Assembly (NCBI GenBank): GCA_950096985.1
Contig: CATNBA010000007.1
Span: 1-64,000 of the forward strand
Length of the DNA: 64,000 nucleotides
Source of the DNA: an uncultured Candidatus Melainabacteria bacterium
GTDB taxonomy: Bacteria > Cyanobacteriota > Vampirovibrionia > Gastranaerophilales > Gastranaerophilaceae
Reading direction: 5' to 3'
The position numbers were made by a program, and so were the translations under genes. The notes beneath the pieces are model-generated. The model worked only from the letters and a program-made list of their open reading frames with translations, was not told the origin of the DNA and did not search any database. Each line of letters begins with the position of its first letter. The stretch's first letter is position 1. Of this stretch, positions 47,578-56,088 are shown piece after piece.

Positions 47578-47752
47578 TATTCCTCACTATATCAATATAA
47601 ATCCGTCCGTTATCACAGTACATAAACTGATTATACTACTTTCACCAATATTTGTAAATATTAATAAAACTTAACAATAGGTATTACAAAAGCAATTTCC
47701 AATAAAACAAAAACTTTATATATGTAAGGTAGGTTAAAAATAGGTTAGAATT

Positions 47753-48598
47753 ATGGTTAGTATCAGTAAAATTGCTAATGCTACAGGCAGATTATTATTT
47801 GACCCTGTATTTACAGAAAAAGCAACACAAACACTTAAACTTTCAAGAAAAGCACAAGGCTGGAACAATATTCATAAACAAGTCTGTGATAGCTTTATAA
47901 AAGCAGAAAAAGAGGCTGTCAGACAAAATCCCAACTTGTGGAAAGGTATGAAAAAATCCTTAACAACACTCCCCCAAGGTATGAAAGATGCCTGGAAAGG
48001 TGCAAAAGGATTCGGAAAACTTAAAGCTGTAGGCGGACAATTTATGAAGCGAATGCCTCTTATCGGCGGTATTATGATGGTGGCTTTTGAACTTCCGAAT
48101 ATCTTCTCAGCTTTTAAAGATAAAGGTTTGGTTGGTGGTTTAACAGAAATAGTTAAATCAGGCAGCAGGTTAGTCGGCAGTATGGCAGGTTTTGCAGTAG
48201 GTCAGGCATTAATTCCTATACCATTTGTTGGCGGTTTAATAGGTGCAATAGCAGGCGATTGGCTTGTAAGTAAAATTACAGGTAAGAGTCACAGCGAGAA
48301 AAAAGCCGAAAAAGAAGAAACACTTGCACAGGCAGATACATCAGAACAGCAAGCACAATTATTACAACAAGAATTAGCGCAGCAGCAAATGATGGCAAAT
48401 AATCCATATACAAACAATACACTTGGAACAAATCCATATGGACAGGGAAATTTTAATATTTCGCAGGCAACAATGACACCTCAGCAAGCAATGGCTATGC
48501 AACAGATGCTTTATAGCGGCGGCTTAAATCAAAGTCCGATTAATCAAGATTTTATGGCAATGGCATCAGGGCTAAACAGGATGAATTATATGTGTTAA
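47753..48598 (+). CDS. Glycine-zipper membrane protein with Gln/Asn-rich tail
   Basis: 281 aa, family unknown. Basic N-terminal 90 residues, a hydrophobic region (about 95-180: MPLIGGIMMVAFELPNIF, then GFAVGQALIPIPFVGGLIG), and a C-terminal low-complexity tail rich in Gln, Asn, Met. No signal peptide. The core resembles that of the next gene (E-x-P-x-I, VGGxIG, WL..GKS). No strong ribosome binding site. Possibly a membrane-active or secreted protein; role unknown. Confidence 0.75.
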   Translation: MVSISKIANATGRLLFDPVFTEKATQTLKLSRKAQGWNNIHKQVCDSFIKAEKEAVRQNPNLWKGMKKSLTTLPQGMKDAWKGAKGFGKLKAVGGQFMKRMPLIGGIMMVAFELPNIFSAFKDKGLVGGLTEIVKSGSRLVGSMAGFAVGQALIPIPFVGGLIGAIAGDWLVSKITGKSHSEKKAEKEETLAQADTSEQQAQLLQQELAQQQMMANNPYTNNTLGTNPYGQGNFNISQATMTPQQAMAMQQMLYSGGLNQSPINQDFMAMASGLNRMNYMC

Positions 48599-48599
48599 A

Positions 48600-48639
48600 T
48601 AAAAGTACTTTGTTAACAATTCTTAACAAAGTACTTTTA
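48600..48639 (+). terminator. Strong terminator after the 281-aa gene
   Basis: Perfect 17-bp stem (taaaagtactttgttaa paired with its complement) with a 6-nt caattc loop and a short T-rich tail. The longest perfect hairpin I found in the window. Confidence 0.8.
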
Positions 48640-48713
48640 TTTAGCAATTATTACATATAGATATCGTTTATATATATACACGGGGAAAATATTATAATTT
48701 AAGGGAAATAAAT

Positions 48714-50054
48714 ATGACAAACGGTTATACATATTTTGATGCTTTGAATACATCACGAGCAATATACGGTTTAGGACCTTTAGGAGCCGGAGTTGGCGGT
48801 GGATTAACTGACGATTTTGGCACATACGTTGGCGGCGGTACTGCAATGTGTGTGGGTTTACCATTAGCATTCAAAGGTGTCAAAAAAGCAGTTTGGGATG
48901 CTCCAAAATGGGCATATCAAAATTTTGGCAACTATGGTGGAGCTTTTAACACATCTTTAAGCAACTGGAAAGAAACTAATTTTGGTTCAGCTGTAAAAGA
49001 GCAAAGACAATTTTTTACAAAAGGAGTAAAAGGCAGTGGCTTTTTAGGTGGCTTCAGAAACGCATATAACATAACAACATTACAAGAACTTGAAAAAGCG
49101 ATTCCGACTAATGTTAGTACCGGCTTTAATAAAGGTAAATATTACGAGCTGAGAAAAGCTGGCAAAGTTGAAGAAGCAGAAACTTATCTGAAAAAATTCC
49201 AAGAGGCTAAAAAAGCTAAATTGGAAAAAGTTAAAGTATACAAAGATGCTAAAAACAAAGTTAAAGCTATTCAAGAAGGCATAAAAAACGGAAACCTTAA
49301 AGGTAAGGCGCTACAAAATGCAGTAGCTGAACTGGATAAAGCTGTCGCTGAGGCTGATAAAACAGCATTAAGCATTAAAGCAAAACCAACATCAAAACTA
49401 GCTAAATTCAAAGCTGCATTTAGCAAATATTCAGGAGCAAAAAGCGTAAACAGCGTGTTGACTAAAGGTGCAGCAAGTGAAACAGCTGCAATTAGGGGTG
49501 CTAGCAAAGCTGCTAAGAACTTTGTAAAAGGCGGCGGAGCTTTAAGCGCAGGTATAGAATTTGCAATTGAAACACCTGAAATTATTGAAACATGGAGAAC
49601 ATTAGGCACAGGCGCAGGTTTAAAACAAGCAGGCAAAGCCGCAACAGTAGCTGTAGCATCAGGTGTAGGCTATGCCGCCGGAGCCTGGGCAGGTGGTAAG
49701 TTAGGAGCGGCAATAGGAACTTGTATTGGCGGACCAATAGGCACAGTAGTTGGCGGAGCAATAGGTGTTGCTTGCGGTTTATTGGGAAGCTGGTTGTTCA
49801 ATAAAGGTGCAAAAGCAGTTGTAGGCAAATCAGAACTTCAAAAGGCAAATGAACAGGAAGCACAAAAGACTGCAATTGAAGCTTATAATGATCCTGAAAA
49901 AATGAAAGAATTGGTTGCAGCATATGAACAAATGCTTAATGAAAGAGATGAAATGGTTCAAGAAGGAATTGTTGAGACTCCAGAACAGGCAGATATTACA
50001 GAGCAAAAATATATCCAAGAAGACGTATTACTCAGAAATTTATGTGTTGCATAA
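48714..50054 (+). CDS. Large glycine-zipper protein with coiled coil
   Basis: 446 aa, family unknown. A Gly-rich N-terminus (GPLGAGVGGGLTDDFGTYVGGG), a charged coiled coil (about residues 130-230), and a long Gly/Ala zipper near 295-370 (GVGYAAGAWAGGKLGAAIG and following), then WLFNKGAKAVVGKS and an acidic tail. Its zipper core resembles that of the neighbouring 281-aa protein, suggesting ancient duplication. Ribosome binding site aaggga with TATAAT 20 nt earlier. Glycine zippers allow close helix packing or pore formation; secretion or toxicity is speculative. Confidence 0.75.
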   Translation: MTNGYTYFDALNTSRAIYGLGPLGAGVGGGLTDDFGTYVGGGTAMCVGLPLAFKGVKKAVWDAPKWAYQNFGNYGGAFNTSLSNWKETNFGSAVKEQRQFFTKGVKGSGFLGGFRNAYNITTLQELEKAIPTNVSTGFNKGKYYELRKAGKVEEAETYLKKFQEAKKAKLEKVKVYKDAKNKVKAIQEGIKNGNLKGKALQNAVAELDKAVAEADKTALSIKAKPTSKLAKFKAAFSKYSGAKSVNSVLTKGAASETAAIRGASKAAKNFVKGGGALSAGIEFAIETPEIIETWRTLGTGAGLKQAGKAATVAVASGVGYAAGAWAGGKLGAAIGTCIGGPIGTVVGGAIGVACGLLGSWLFNKGAKAVVGKSELQKANEQEAQKTAIEAYNDPEKMKELVAAYEQMLNERDEMVQEGIVETPEQADITEQKYIQEDVLLRNLCVA

Positions 50055-50057
50055 TAA

Positions 50058-50081
50058 AAAACCTCCTTTAAAGGAGGTTTT
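50058..50081. terminator. Shared terminator of the 446-aa gene and the 57-aa gene
   Basis: A perfect 24-bp palindrome (aaaacctcctttaaaggaggtttt). The right arm overlaps the stop codon of the minus-strand small gene. Confidence 0.8.
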
Positions 50082-50253
50082 AAATTGCAGGAAGATTAAA
50101 TTCCCTCTCTGATTTGAATGTCGTACATTCAAGAACATTTTTCAGAAAACGTTCAATTGTACTTTCCATTGAGGAAATTTCCTCTCTTAGAGCTTTATAG
50201 CTCTCCTCTTTTACATCTTTCAATGCATTTTCAAAGATTTCGTCATGATACAT
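50080..50253 (-). CDS. Small protein, 57 aa (too short for the ORF track)
   Basis: Reading the minus strand gives MYHDEIFENALKDVKEES... ending EFNLPAI, 57 aa, acidic and helical. It has a strong ribosome binding site (aaaggag) before the ATG and a terminator hairpin at its stop, which supports a real gene. It overlaps, in antisense, the false N-terminal extension of the uridine-kinase-family ORF in the track. Possibly a small regulator; no family recognised. Confidence 0.65.
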   Translation of the reverse strand: MYHDEIFENALKDVKEESYKALREEISSMESTIERFLKNVLECTTFKSEREFNLPAI

Positions 50254-50417
50254 CAGATATACTCCTTTTTTTACTATTTCAAACTACCTCATATATTCCC
50301 ATATCGGTAAATTTTGAAAATTTCTTTAATAAAAATCACAATATTGTTACAAAATTTATTATTAATGCAAAATTTAATTATTTTAATGTAGAATGTTTAA
50401 ATACAGGGGAATATAGA

Positions 50418-51254
50418 ATGGTGACAGATTTTTTAACAAGTTATGATTATTATTCAAGCAGACGCGACATGGAAGTAATTTCAACAATAGTTGATGCCCT
50501 GAAAAAAATCTTGGAAGAAGATAAATTACAGCCACAGCCGTTGTTTTTAAAAACTTCGGAAAATCTTATACTTAATATTGCAAGAAAAGTTGTTCAAGAA
50601 AAAAAGAAAATTTTCTTAATAGGTATTACAGGCGAAAGTGCATCCGGAAAAACTGTATTTGTTGATAACACTATCAAAGCTTGTGTTAAAGATAAAAAAG
50701 AAGGTATTTACACTGTAATCAGATGCGATGATTACTATAAAGATACATCTAAAGAACTTCAAGAAGCAGGAAGTTATGAAGAATTATTCAAAACAGGTTT
50801 CAGTTTTGACACTCCTGATGTTATTGATTTAGACTTAATGAAATATCATCTTATTGAATTAAAAAAAGGCAACGCAATTACATCACCTCGATATGACTTT
50901 GTTACTTGCGTTTCAAACCCAAACGGTGAAATTAAAAAACCGTCAAAAGTTATTTTGACAGAAGGTTTATATGTATTAAACGAAGGCATAAGAGAAGTAA
51001 TGGATGTCAAAGTTTATGTATACACTCCGCTTGATGTTATAAAAGACAGATGGTATAAACGTGCTGCTCTCAGAGGTAAAACTGGAACTGCCGCTGATTT
51101 ACAATTTGCAGACGTAAACAGAACTGCACAGCAATATATTCGACCTGCCTATCAAATCTCTGATGCAGTAATTAACGGTATGGTTTCTCAAGAATATATT
51201 CAGGAAATTACAGATAAAATATTTAAAACATTAAGAGATATTATACAGCAATAA
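50418..51254 (+). CDS. Uridine kinase / phosphoribulokinase-family protein
   Basis: 278 aa. P-loop GITGESASGKT near residue 75, then a uridine kinase-like core: RCDDYYKD, SFDTPDVIDLDLM, ITSPRYDF, LTEGLYVL. Likely phosphorylates a nucleoside or sugar; the 70-residue N-terminal helical part is unusual for uridine kinase. The track ORF starts at 50118; I use the ATG at 50418, preceded by caggggaa at proper spacing, because the upstream 300 nt hold an antisense gene and lack a ribosome binding site. Followed by a terminator. Confidence 0.85.
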   Translation: MVTDFLTSYDYYSSRRDMEVISTIVDALKKILEEDKLQPQPLFLKTSENLILNIARKVVQEKKKIFLIGITGESASGKTVFVDNTIKACVKDKKEGIYTVIRCDDYYKDTSKELQEAGSYEELFKTGFSFDTPDVIDLDLMKYHLIELKKGNAITSPRYDFVTCVSNPNGEIKKPSKVILTEGLYVLNEGIREVMDVKVYVYTPLDVIKDRWYKRAALRGKTGTAADLQFADVNRTAQQYIRPAYQISDAVINGMVSQEYIQEITDKIFKTLRDIIQQ

Positions 51255-51279
51255 AAAGAGCCCTAAAGGGCTCTTTTTT
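51254..51279. terminator. Terminator between the uridine kinase-like and Cys-rich genes
   Basis: Perfect 10-bp stem (aaaagagccc / gggctctttt) with taaa loop and T run on the plus strand; the A run on the other side allows action in both directions. Confidence 0.85.
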
Positions 51280-51631
51280 AATGTCCACAAGAGGTACATT
51301 TAGGTGTTACCGGCTGAACATATATCCACTCAGGCTGGTCATTAAATGCTTTTTGACAAGTCGGACAAGGTTTAATTTTAACTCTTGTACATTCATCACA
51401 TTTTTTCACTTTAGCTCTGTTACAGTTTTTAAAACCGTTAAACGGATTTAAACTAAAACTAGAGTAATTATTGCCTATACCCAAATACTGTAATGGGTTT
51501 AGGTAATAATAGAAAGGTGTTTTAGCTGTTGTTTGTTGTGCCATATCAGCGCAACCGCATGCTGCAAAAGAGTTTTGTCCTGCAAATACTACTGCACCAA
51601 CAAGTGCCATTGAGATAAATAATTTTTTCAT
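51278..51631 (-). CDS. Secreted small Cys-rich protein
   Basis: 117 aa. Signal peptide at residues 1-23 (MKKLFISMALVGAVVFAG..FA), then CGC, an aromatic/Asn-rich segment (FYYYLNPLQYLG), and three paired-cysteine motifs: CDECTR, CPTCQ and CTSCGH. Probably metal-binding or disulfide-linked outside the cytoplasm. The track begins at MGVF; the ATG at 51631 has gggag 8 nt before it. Family not recognised. Confidence 0.75.
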   Translation of the reverse strand: MKKLFISMALVGAVVFAGQNSFAACGCADMAQQTTAKTPFYYYLNPLQYLGIGNNYSSFSLNPFNGFKNCNRAKVKKCDECTRVKIKPCPTCQKAFNDQPEWIYVQPVTPKCTSCGH

Positions 51632-51742
51632 AAGAAATACTCCCATTTAATTTACATATCCATATTAAAAATTTTTTTAAAACTTTACGACATCTAATCG
51701 GGTAAGTAATATTATCTTTTAAGGGAAGTCCGAAAGTATAAA

Positions 51743-51776
51743 AAAAACGGACTGAAAATTATTCAGTCCGTTTTTA
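51743..51776. terminator. Terminator after the SLH gene
   Basis: Perfect 14-bp stem (aaaaacggactgaa / ttcagtccgttttt) with a 5-nt loop, just past the SLH gene's stop on the minus strand. Confidence 0.85.
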
Positions 51777-51792
51777 TAATATTTAATACACT

Positions 51793-53052
51793 CTATTTTG
51801 CAATAGTTGCATCATCTAATAAGATAACATAGATATCTTCTCCTGCTTTTGCATGGTATTTAAGCCCGGGAGTTACAAGTCCTGTTATTAAACCTACAGC
51901 AGCACCTACAGGAGCACCAATAGCGATACCTGTACCAATTTTCTGAGGATCAGGAATAAACGCAACGCCTGTACCGATACCGCCGCCAATAACTGCACCA
52001 GATGCAGTGTAAGCTAATAATTTACCAGCAGTCATCCAAGGACCTTCTTTTAATGAATAGTCTTTAGAGAAAGGTTTAGCATTGAATGCCATTTGTCTTC
52101 CGTCCGGTAAAATAATTTTTGTTAATTGAGGATAAACTCTTGCATTTTTGTTAAACCATATTTCTGATTTAATATCACAGATAGTTGCAACAAATTTAGT
52201 ACCAGCAGGAATTACAAGAGAACCTTCTTCTGTACAAATATCTTCTTGAGCAAAGAAAGTAACAATGTCACCAGGTTGGTGTTCTTCTGATTTAAATTTA
52301 TCTTCAAAAGATACAACTAACACATTGCCTTCTGCAACAATACTTTGAATATTGTTAACTGTAACTTCGTTGTTAGGAGCATTTCTTTTAACATTTAAGT
52401 GTTCAACTCTTGTAACCCCAATATATTGAGCTTTTACAAGATCTAATTTTTCTTTTAATCTTGCTAAAAGAACAGCAGCCTCTGCTCTTGAAAGGTTATC
52501 ATTAGGTCTTAATTCCCTTGAATCAGGATAGTTAACATAAATGCCGTAGTTGATAGTTTTAGCATAAACACCTAGTGCCCAAGCCGGGATTTCATCAGCA
52601 TCTTTAAATTGATCTAAAACAGCCTTGTCAGCATCCATATCTTTTGTAATATGGCTGACTACAGATTGAGCTTCAGCTCTCAAAACAGTTCTGTTAGGTT
52701 GGAAAGTACCGTTTGGGTACCCGTATACTAAACCTAATTGTTGAGAACGTAAAATATTGTCATAATTAGGGTTAGCTTTAGAAACATCCGAGAATTTATT
52801 AGTAATGCTTACATTCAAATTATCGTTTGATAAAACTTTTAGTAATGCATTTACAAATTCTACTCTTGTCATGTTACCTTCGGGATTGAAACGGTTTGAT
52901 GACAATGTCATAATGTTGTCTGTAACAACGCTGTTAATTTCTTTAGATGCCCAGTAATTAGCACTAACATCAGAAATAGAAACAGCAAGTACAGGAACAG
53001 CATTTAGAGCTAACAAGCAAAGTGCCATAACTCCTGAAATAAATTTTTTCAT
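51793..53052 (-). CDS. SLH-domain surface protein with C-terminal glycine zipper
   Basis: About 419 aa. Signal peptide at 1-25 (MKKFISGVMALCLLALNAVPVLA), then three SLH repeats (ISDVSANYWASKEI; FSDVSKANPNYDNI; FKDADEIPAWALG), a beta-rich middle (VTFFAQEDICTEEGSLVIPAG) and a Gly-rich hydrophobic segment (TASGAVIGGGIGTGVAF; GAPVGAAVGLITGLV). SLH domains bind envelope polysaccharide or peptidoglycan. The track ORF is 44 codons longer; the ATG at 53052 has gagga 7-9 nt before it and starts the signal peptide. Confidence 0.88.
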   Translation of the reverse strand: MKKFISGVMALCLLALNAVPVLAVSISDVSANYWASKEINSVVTDNIMTLSSNRFNPEGNMTRVEFVNALLKVLSNDNLNVSITNKFSDVSKANPNYDNILRSQQLGLVYGYPNGTFQPNRTVLRAEAQSVVSHITKDMDADKAVLDQFKDADEIPAWALGVYAKTINYGIYVNYPDSRELRPNDNLSRAEAAVLLARLKEKLDLVKAQYIGVTRVEHLNVKRNAPNNEVTVNNIQSIVAEGNVLVVSFEDKFKSEEHQPGDIVTFFAQEDICTEEGSLVIPAGTKFVATICDIKSEIWFNKNARVYPQLTKIILPDGRQMAFNAKPFSKDYSLKEGPWMTAGKLLAYTASGAVIGGGIGTGVAFIPDPQKIGTGIAIGAPVGAAVGLITGLVTPGLKYHAKAGEDIYVILLDDATIAK

Positions 53053-53095
53053 TTTCAAATTCCTCATATTTACTAGTAAACCTTTTTCATGTATT

Positions 53096-53124
53096 ATTAT
53101 AAAGTACATAAAAATTTTTGTAAA
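53096..53124 (-). promoter_or_regulatory. Promoter of the SLH gene
   Basis: On the minus strand TTTACA, 17-nt spacer, TATAAT, about 44 nt before the ATG. Divergent from pyk. Confidence 0.6.
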
Positions 53125-53168
53125 TATATTATAATAAATGTTAAGATTTACCCGAAAGGACTCCACAC

Positions 53169-54614
53169 ATGGAAAATTACACAATGACTAAAATAGTTGC
53201 AACACTAGGACCTGCAACAGCATCAAAAGATAAAATAAGAGAACTTTTTAAAGCCGGCGTAACAATGTTCAGGCTTAATTCTTCCCATGAAGATGTTGAA
53301 GTTCATAAAAGAAATTTGAATTGGATAAGAGAAATTGAACAGGAAGAAAATACTCTTATTCCTGTATTACTTGATTTGCAAGGACCTAAAATCAGGATAG
53401 GTAATTTACCTCACACAATCGAAATTCATAAAGGTCAAATATTAAAATTTCGCAGCCAATCCGAAATTACTGGGGATATTTTACCTGTAGATTATAAAGG
53501 AATGGCAGATGACGTTGCAACAGGCGAAATGATAATGATTGATGACGGAAAAATTCAGCTTGAAGTTCAAAAAGTTGAAGATGCAATTATTTATGCAAAA
53601 GTTCTTACCGATGGTATTTTAAAACAGAGAAAAGGTATTAATATACCCGGTTCACAAGGCAGCCTTGATGTATTAACAGAACGTGACAAAATGTTTGTTG
53701 AATTTGCAGTTGCTCATGATATTGACTACTTAGGACTTTCATTTGTAAGAAATGCTGATGACGTTCTAAAATTAAGACAACTTTTAGCAAGTTACAATGA
53801 CAGAACTACAAAAATCATCTCAAAAATAGAAAAACCGCAGGCTGTAGAAAATATAGATGAAATCATTAATGTTTCTGATGGTATTATGGTTGCCAGAGGT
53901 GATTTAGGTATAGAAATTTCTACAGAAAAAGTACCTATTGTTCAAAAAACTATTATCAGAAAAGCAAATTCAAACAGAAAAGTTGTAATAGTTGCAACTC
54001 AAATGCTTGAAAGCATGATTGAAAATCCAATTCCGACACGCGCAGAAACCTCTGATGTTGCAAATGCAATTTTGGATGGAACAGATGCAATTATGCTTTC
54101 GGGAGAAACTGCTGCCGGAGCATATCCTAAAGAAGCAGTTGCTATGATGAAAAAAATTGCCGATACGGTTGAAGAATCACCATTTATGAGAAAAAACAAA
54201 TTTCCTCGTAAAATGATTGATGAAGAAAGAGATTCTCAAGCTATGGCGATAGGTATGTCAATTGCAGATATGGCAAGAAAAATGAAAGTAAAAGCAGTTA
54301 TTGCATTAACAGCAAGCGGATATACTCCTGCTATGCTTTCACAGGCTAAATTAAGTGTACCAATATTTGCGTGCTGCCCATGTAAAAACATTTGCCGAAG
54401 CATAAAATTATATAGAGGAGTTTATCCAATACCGCTAGATTTTGATAATACAATTGATAAAAAATCTTTAGCGATAATGGATAAATTTTTAACAGATAAA
54501 CTTGGACTTACAAATGGTGATTATGTAGTTATTACCGGCTCAGTACCTGAACTTTTAGTGGGCGGTACTAACTTCATTAAAGTACACCAGATAATTAATG
54601 ACCAAAGAATTTAA
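53169..54614 (+). CDS. pyk: Pyruvate kinase
   Basis: Transfers phosphate from PEP to ADP. 481 aa, standard. The start TKIVATLGPAT, then MFRLNSSHE, DLQGPKIRIG, LSFVRNADDV, KIEKPQAVEN, VARGDLGIEI and the effector-domain linker are all intact. The start has gaaagga in front. Its 3' end overlaps the convergent Cys-rich prepilin gene by 20 nt. Confidence 0.97.
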   Translation: MENYTMTKIVATLGPATASKDKIRELFKAGVTMFRLNSSHEDVEVHKRNLNWIREIEQEENTLIPVLLDLQGPKIRIGNLPHTIEIHKGQILKFRSQSEITGDILPVDYKGMADDVATGEMIMIDDGKIQLEVQKVEDAIIYAKVLTDGILKQRKGINIPGSQGSLDVLTERDKMFVEFAVAHDIDYLGLSFVRNADDVLKLRQLLASYNDRTTKIISKIEKPQAVENIDEIINVSDGIMVARGDLGIEISTEKVPIVQKTIIRKANSNRKVVIVATQMLESMIENPIPTRAETSDVANAILDGTDAIMLSGETAAGAYPKEAVAMMKKIADTVEESPFMRKNKFPRKMIDEERDSQAMAIGMSIADMARKMKVKAVIALTASGYTPAMLSQAKLSVPIFACCPCKNICRSIKLYRGVYPIPLDFDNTIDKKSLAIMDKFLTDKLGLTNGDYVVITGSVPELLVGGTNFIKVHQIINDQRI

Positions 54615-56067
54615 TAGGCATAACTGTTTTTAATCTACAGTCATGATTTTGGAGTGCACATTGAGCATTAATGCCAACTGCCGGAGCTGTATTACAGTAT
54701 GGAGTTGATGCTTTAATAAGTCCCATTGCGCAAGCACTTTCTTTGAATGCCTTGCTTTTAGTAATCCAAGATACATGACGTCCGTTTCCATCTGCAAATT
54801 CGTCAAGTACACTAGTCTGTAAATGAAGTTTGCTGTCACCGCCTGACAGTTCCGGATTATTCAAATCATAAGCAGGCACTAATGTTCCTGACAAAGTTAC
54901 ATAAAACGGATATACATCTTCCCAAAGCCTGCTGTTGCCGCTAGCTCCGTCAATATCAATATAAAACGTATAACCATACTCATCTATATCAACTTCATTG
55001 TCATCAGCATCAATATATGTATTGCCTTTTGAATTACCGGCTAAAACCGGAATTTTTGCAGGGTTTTGGTGTACATTATACAAACGCATTCCGTTACGTA
55101 AAATAAAATCAGGTTCTTTATCAAAAAATTCTCTTTCATTCGTATCTATAATACTACCGTTACATTCAGCTCCTTCAGCCAGCTGAGAAGTATTTGCATA
55201 GCTTACGAATAATTTGCAAAAGCCCTCTCCATTTCTGGAAATTGTTTGAGCAACAGGAATGCAGGCACATTGTTCCTCGCTCCACTGTTGATGTTGATTT
55301 TCACAAGTTCTTGAAAAATTCGGGATATCTTGTAGTACATATCCTGTAGCTGCACTGCATTGTTTCCCGCAAGGAATAACAGAAGGACAGCTTGCATCAT
55401 CAGAACCCGAATCCAATTTTGGGATACACTTACATTCTTCAGGACTCCATACATAATTTAAATTACAAATCTGTTCAACACACTGAGTATCTGAATCATT
55501 AGGGCGGACACACATACAATTCTCAGCATCCCAAATAAAACCAACCATACAAATTTTTTCCAAACATGACTGCGGAGGATAAGGAGTGTCATCATAAACA
55601 CATTTACATGTTACCGGATCCCATCTGGTACCGGAAGCACAATCATATGTATGGTCACATGGCATAGGCATAGGCGTGTCAAGTTGCGAATCGCCCCCTC
55701 CCGGAGTCTGCGGTGCCACACAAGTTGACCCGACACATCGCCAACCGCTAGGACAGGAGCCGCATGCTGCTAATGCATATGGCACAAATGGTTTATACGA
55801 AATAAAAAAGTATTTAATTTTAGATATTAAATTATTATTATCGACAGCTTGAACAACACCGTAATCTTCTTCATCTGCATCAAAATCTTTTAACATTTCC
55901 GAAGTAACAGACTTTAATGTTGTATAAGCAGTATAGTAAGTATATGAAGTAATATTATCAAGCTTAGATTTTGTTATTTTAATACTAATACTTACCACAA
56001 CAGCAATAATTAGCATTACTATAACTACTTCTGCAAGTGTATAAGCAAATTTTAATTTATTTTTCAT
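54595..56067 (-). CDS. Prepilin-like protein with Cys-rich repeats
   Basis: 490 aa. A prepilin N-terminus (MKNKLKFA then YTLAEVVIVMLIIAVV), with Glu at mature position 5. A region of about 180 residues (97-275) has roughly 22 of the protein's 28 cysteines, arranged as C-x4-5-C-x5-W-x4-C-x-C units (four good copies, the last lacking one Cys). The C-terminal part carries YIDIDGASGN and a KAF...ACAMGLI ending, similar to the domain of the 23763 prepilin. Ribosome binding site aggag. It is the last gene of a long operon. Likely a minor pilin or adhesin-type pseudopilin. Confidence 0.82.
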   Translation of the reverse strand: MKNKLKFAYTLAEVVIVMLIIAVVVSISIKITKSKLDNITSYTYYTAYTTLKSVTSEMLKDFDADEEDYGVVQAVDNNNLISKIKYFFISYKPFVPYALAACGSCPSGWRCVGSTCVAPQTPGGGDSQLDTPMPMPCDHTYDCASGTRWDPVTCKCVYDDTPYPPQSCLEKICMVGFIWDAENCMCVRPNDSDTQCVEQICNLNYVWSPEECKCIPKLDSGSDDASCPSVIPCGKQCSAATGYVLQDIPNFSRTCENQHQQWSEEQCACIPVAQTISRNGEGFCKLFVSYANTSQLAEGAECNGSIIDTNEREFFDKEPDFILRNGMRLYNVHQNPAKIPVLAGNSKGNTYIDADDNEVDIDEYGYTFYIDIDGASGNSRLWEDVYPFYVTLSGTLVPAYDLNNPELSGGDSKLHLQTSVLDEFADGNGRHVSWITKSKAFKESACAMGLIKASTPYCNTAPAVGINAQCALQNHDCRLKTVMPIKFFGH

Positions 56068-56088
56068 AATCCCAAACTCCTATATCTA

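Noticed and set aside
50118-50417. N-terminal 100 residues of the 378-aa track ORF
   Set aside because: No ribosome binding site, unlikely composition, and it overlaps an antisense gene with good signals. The ATG at 50418 has a ribosome binding site.
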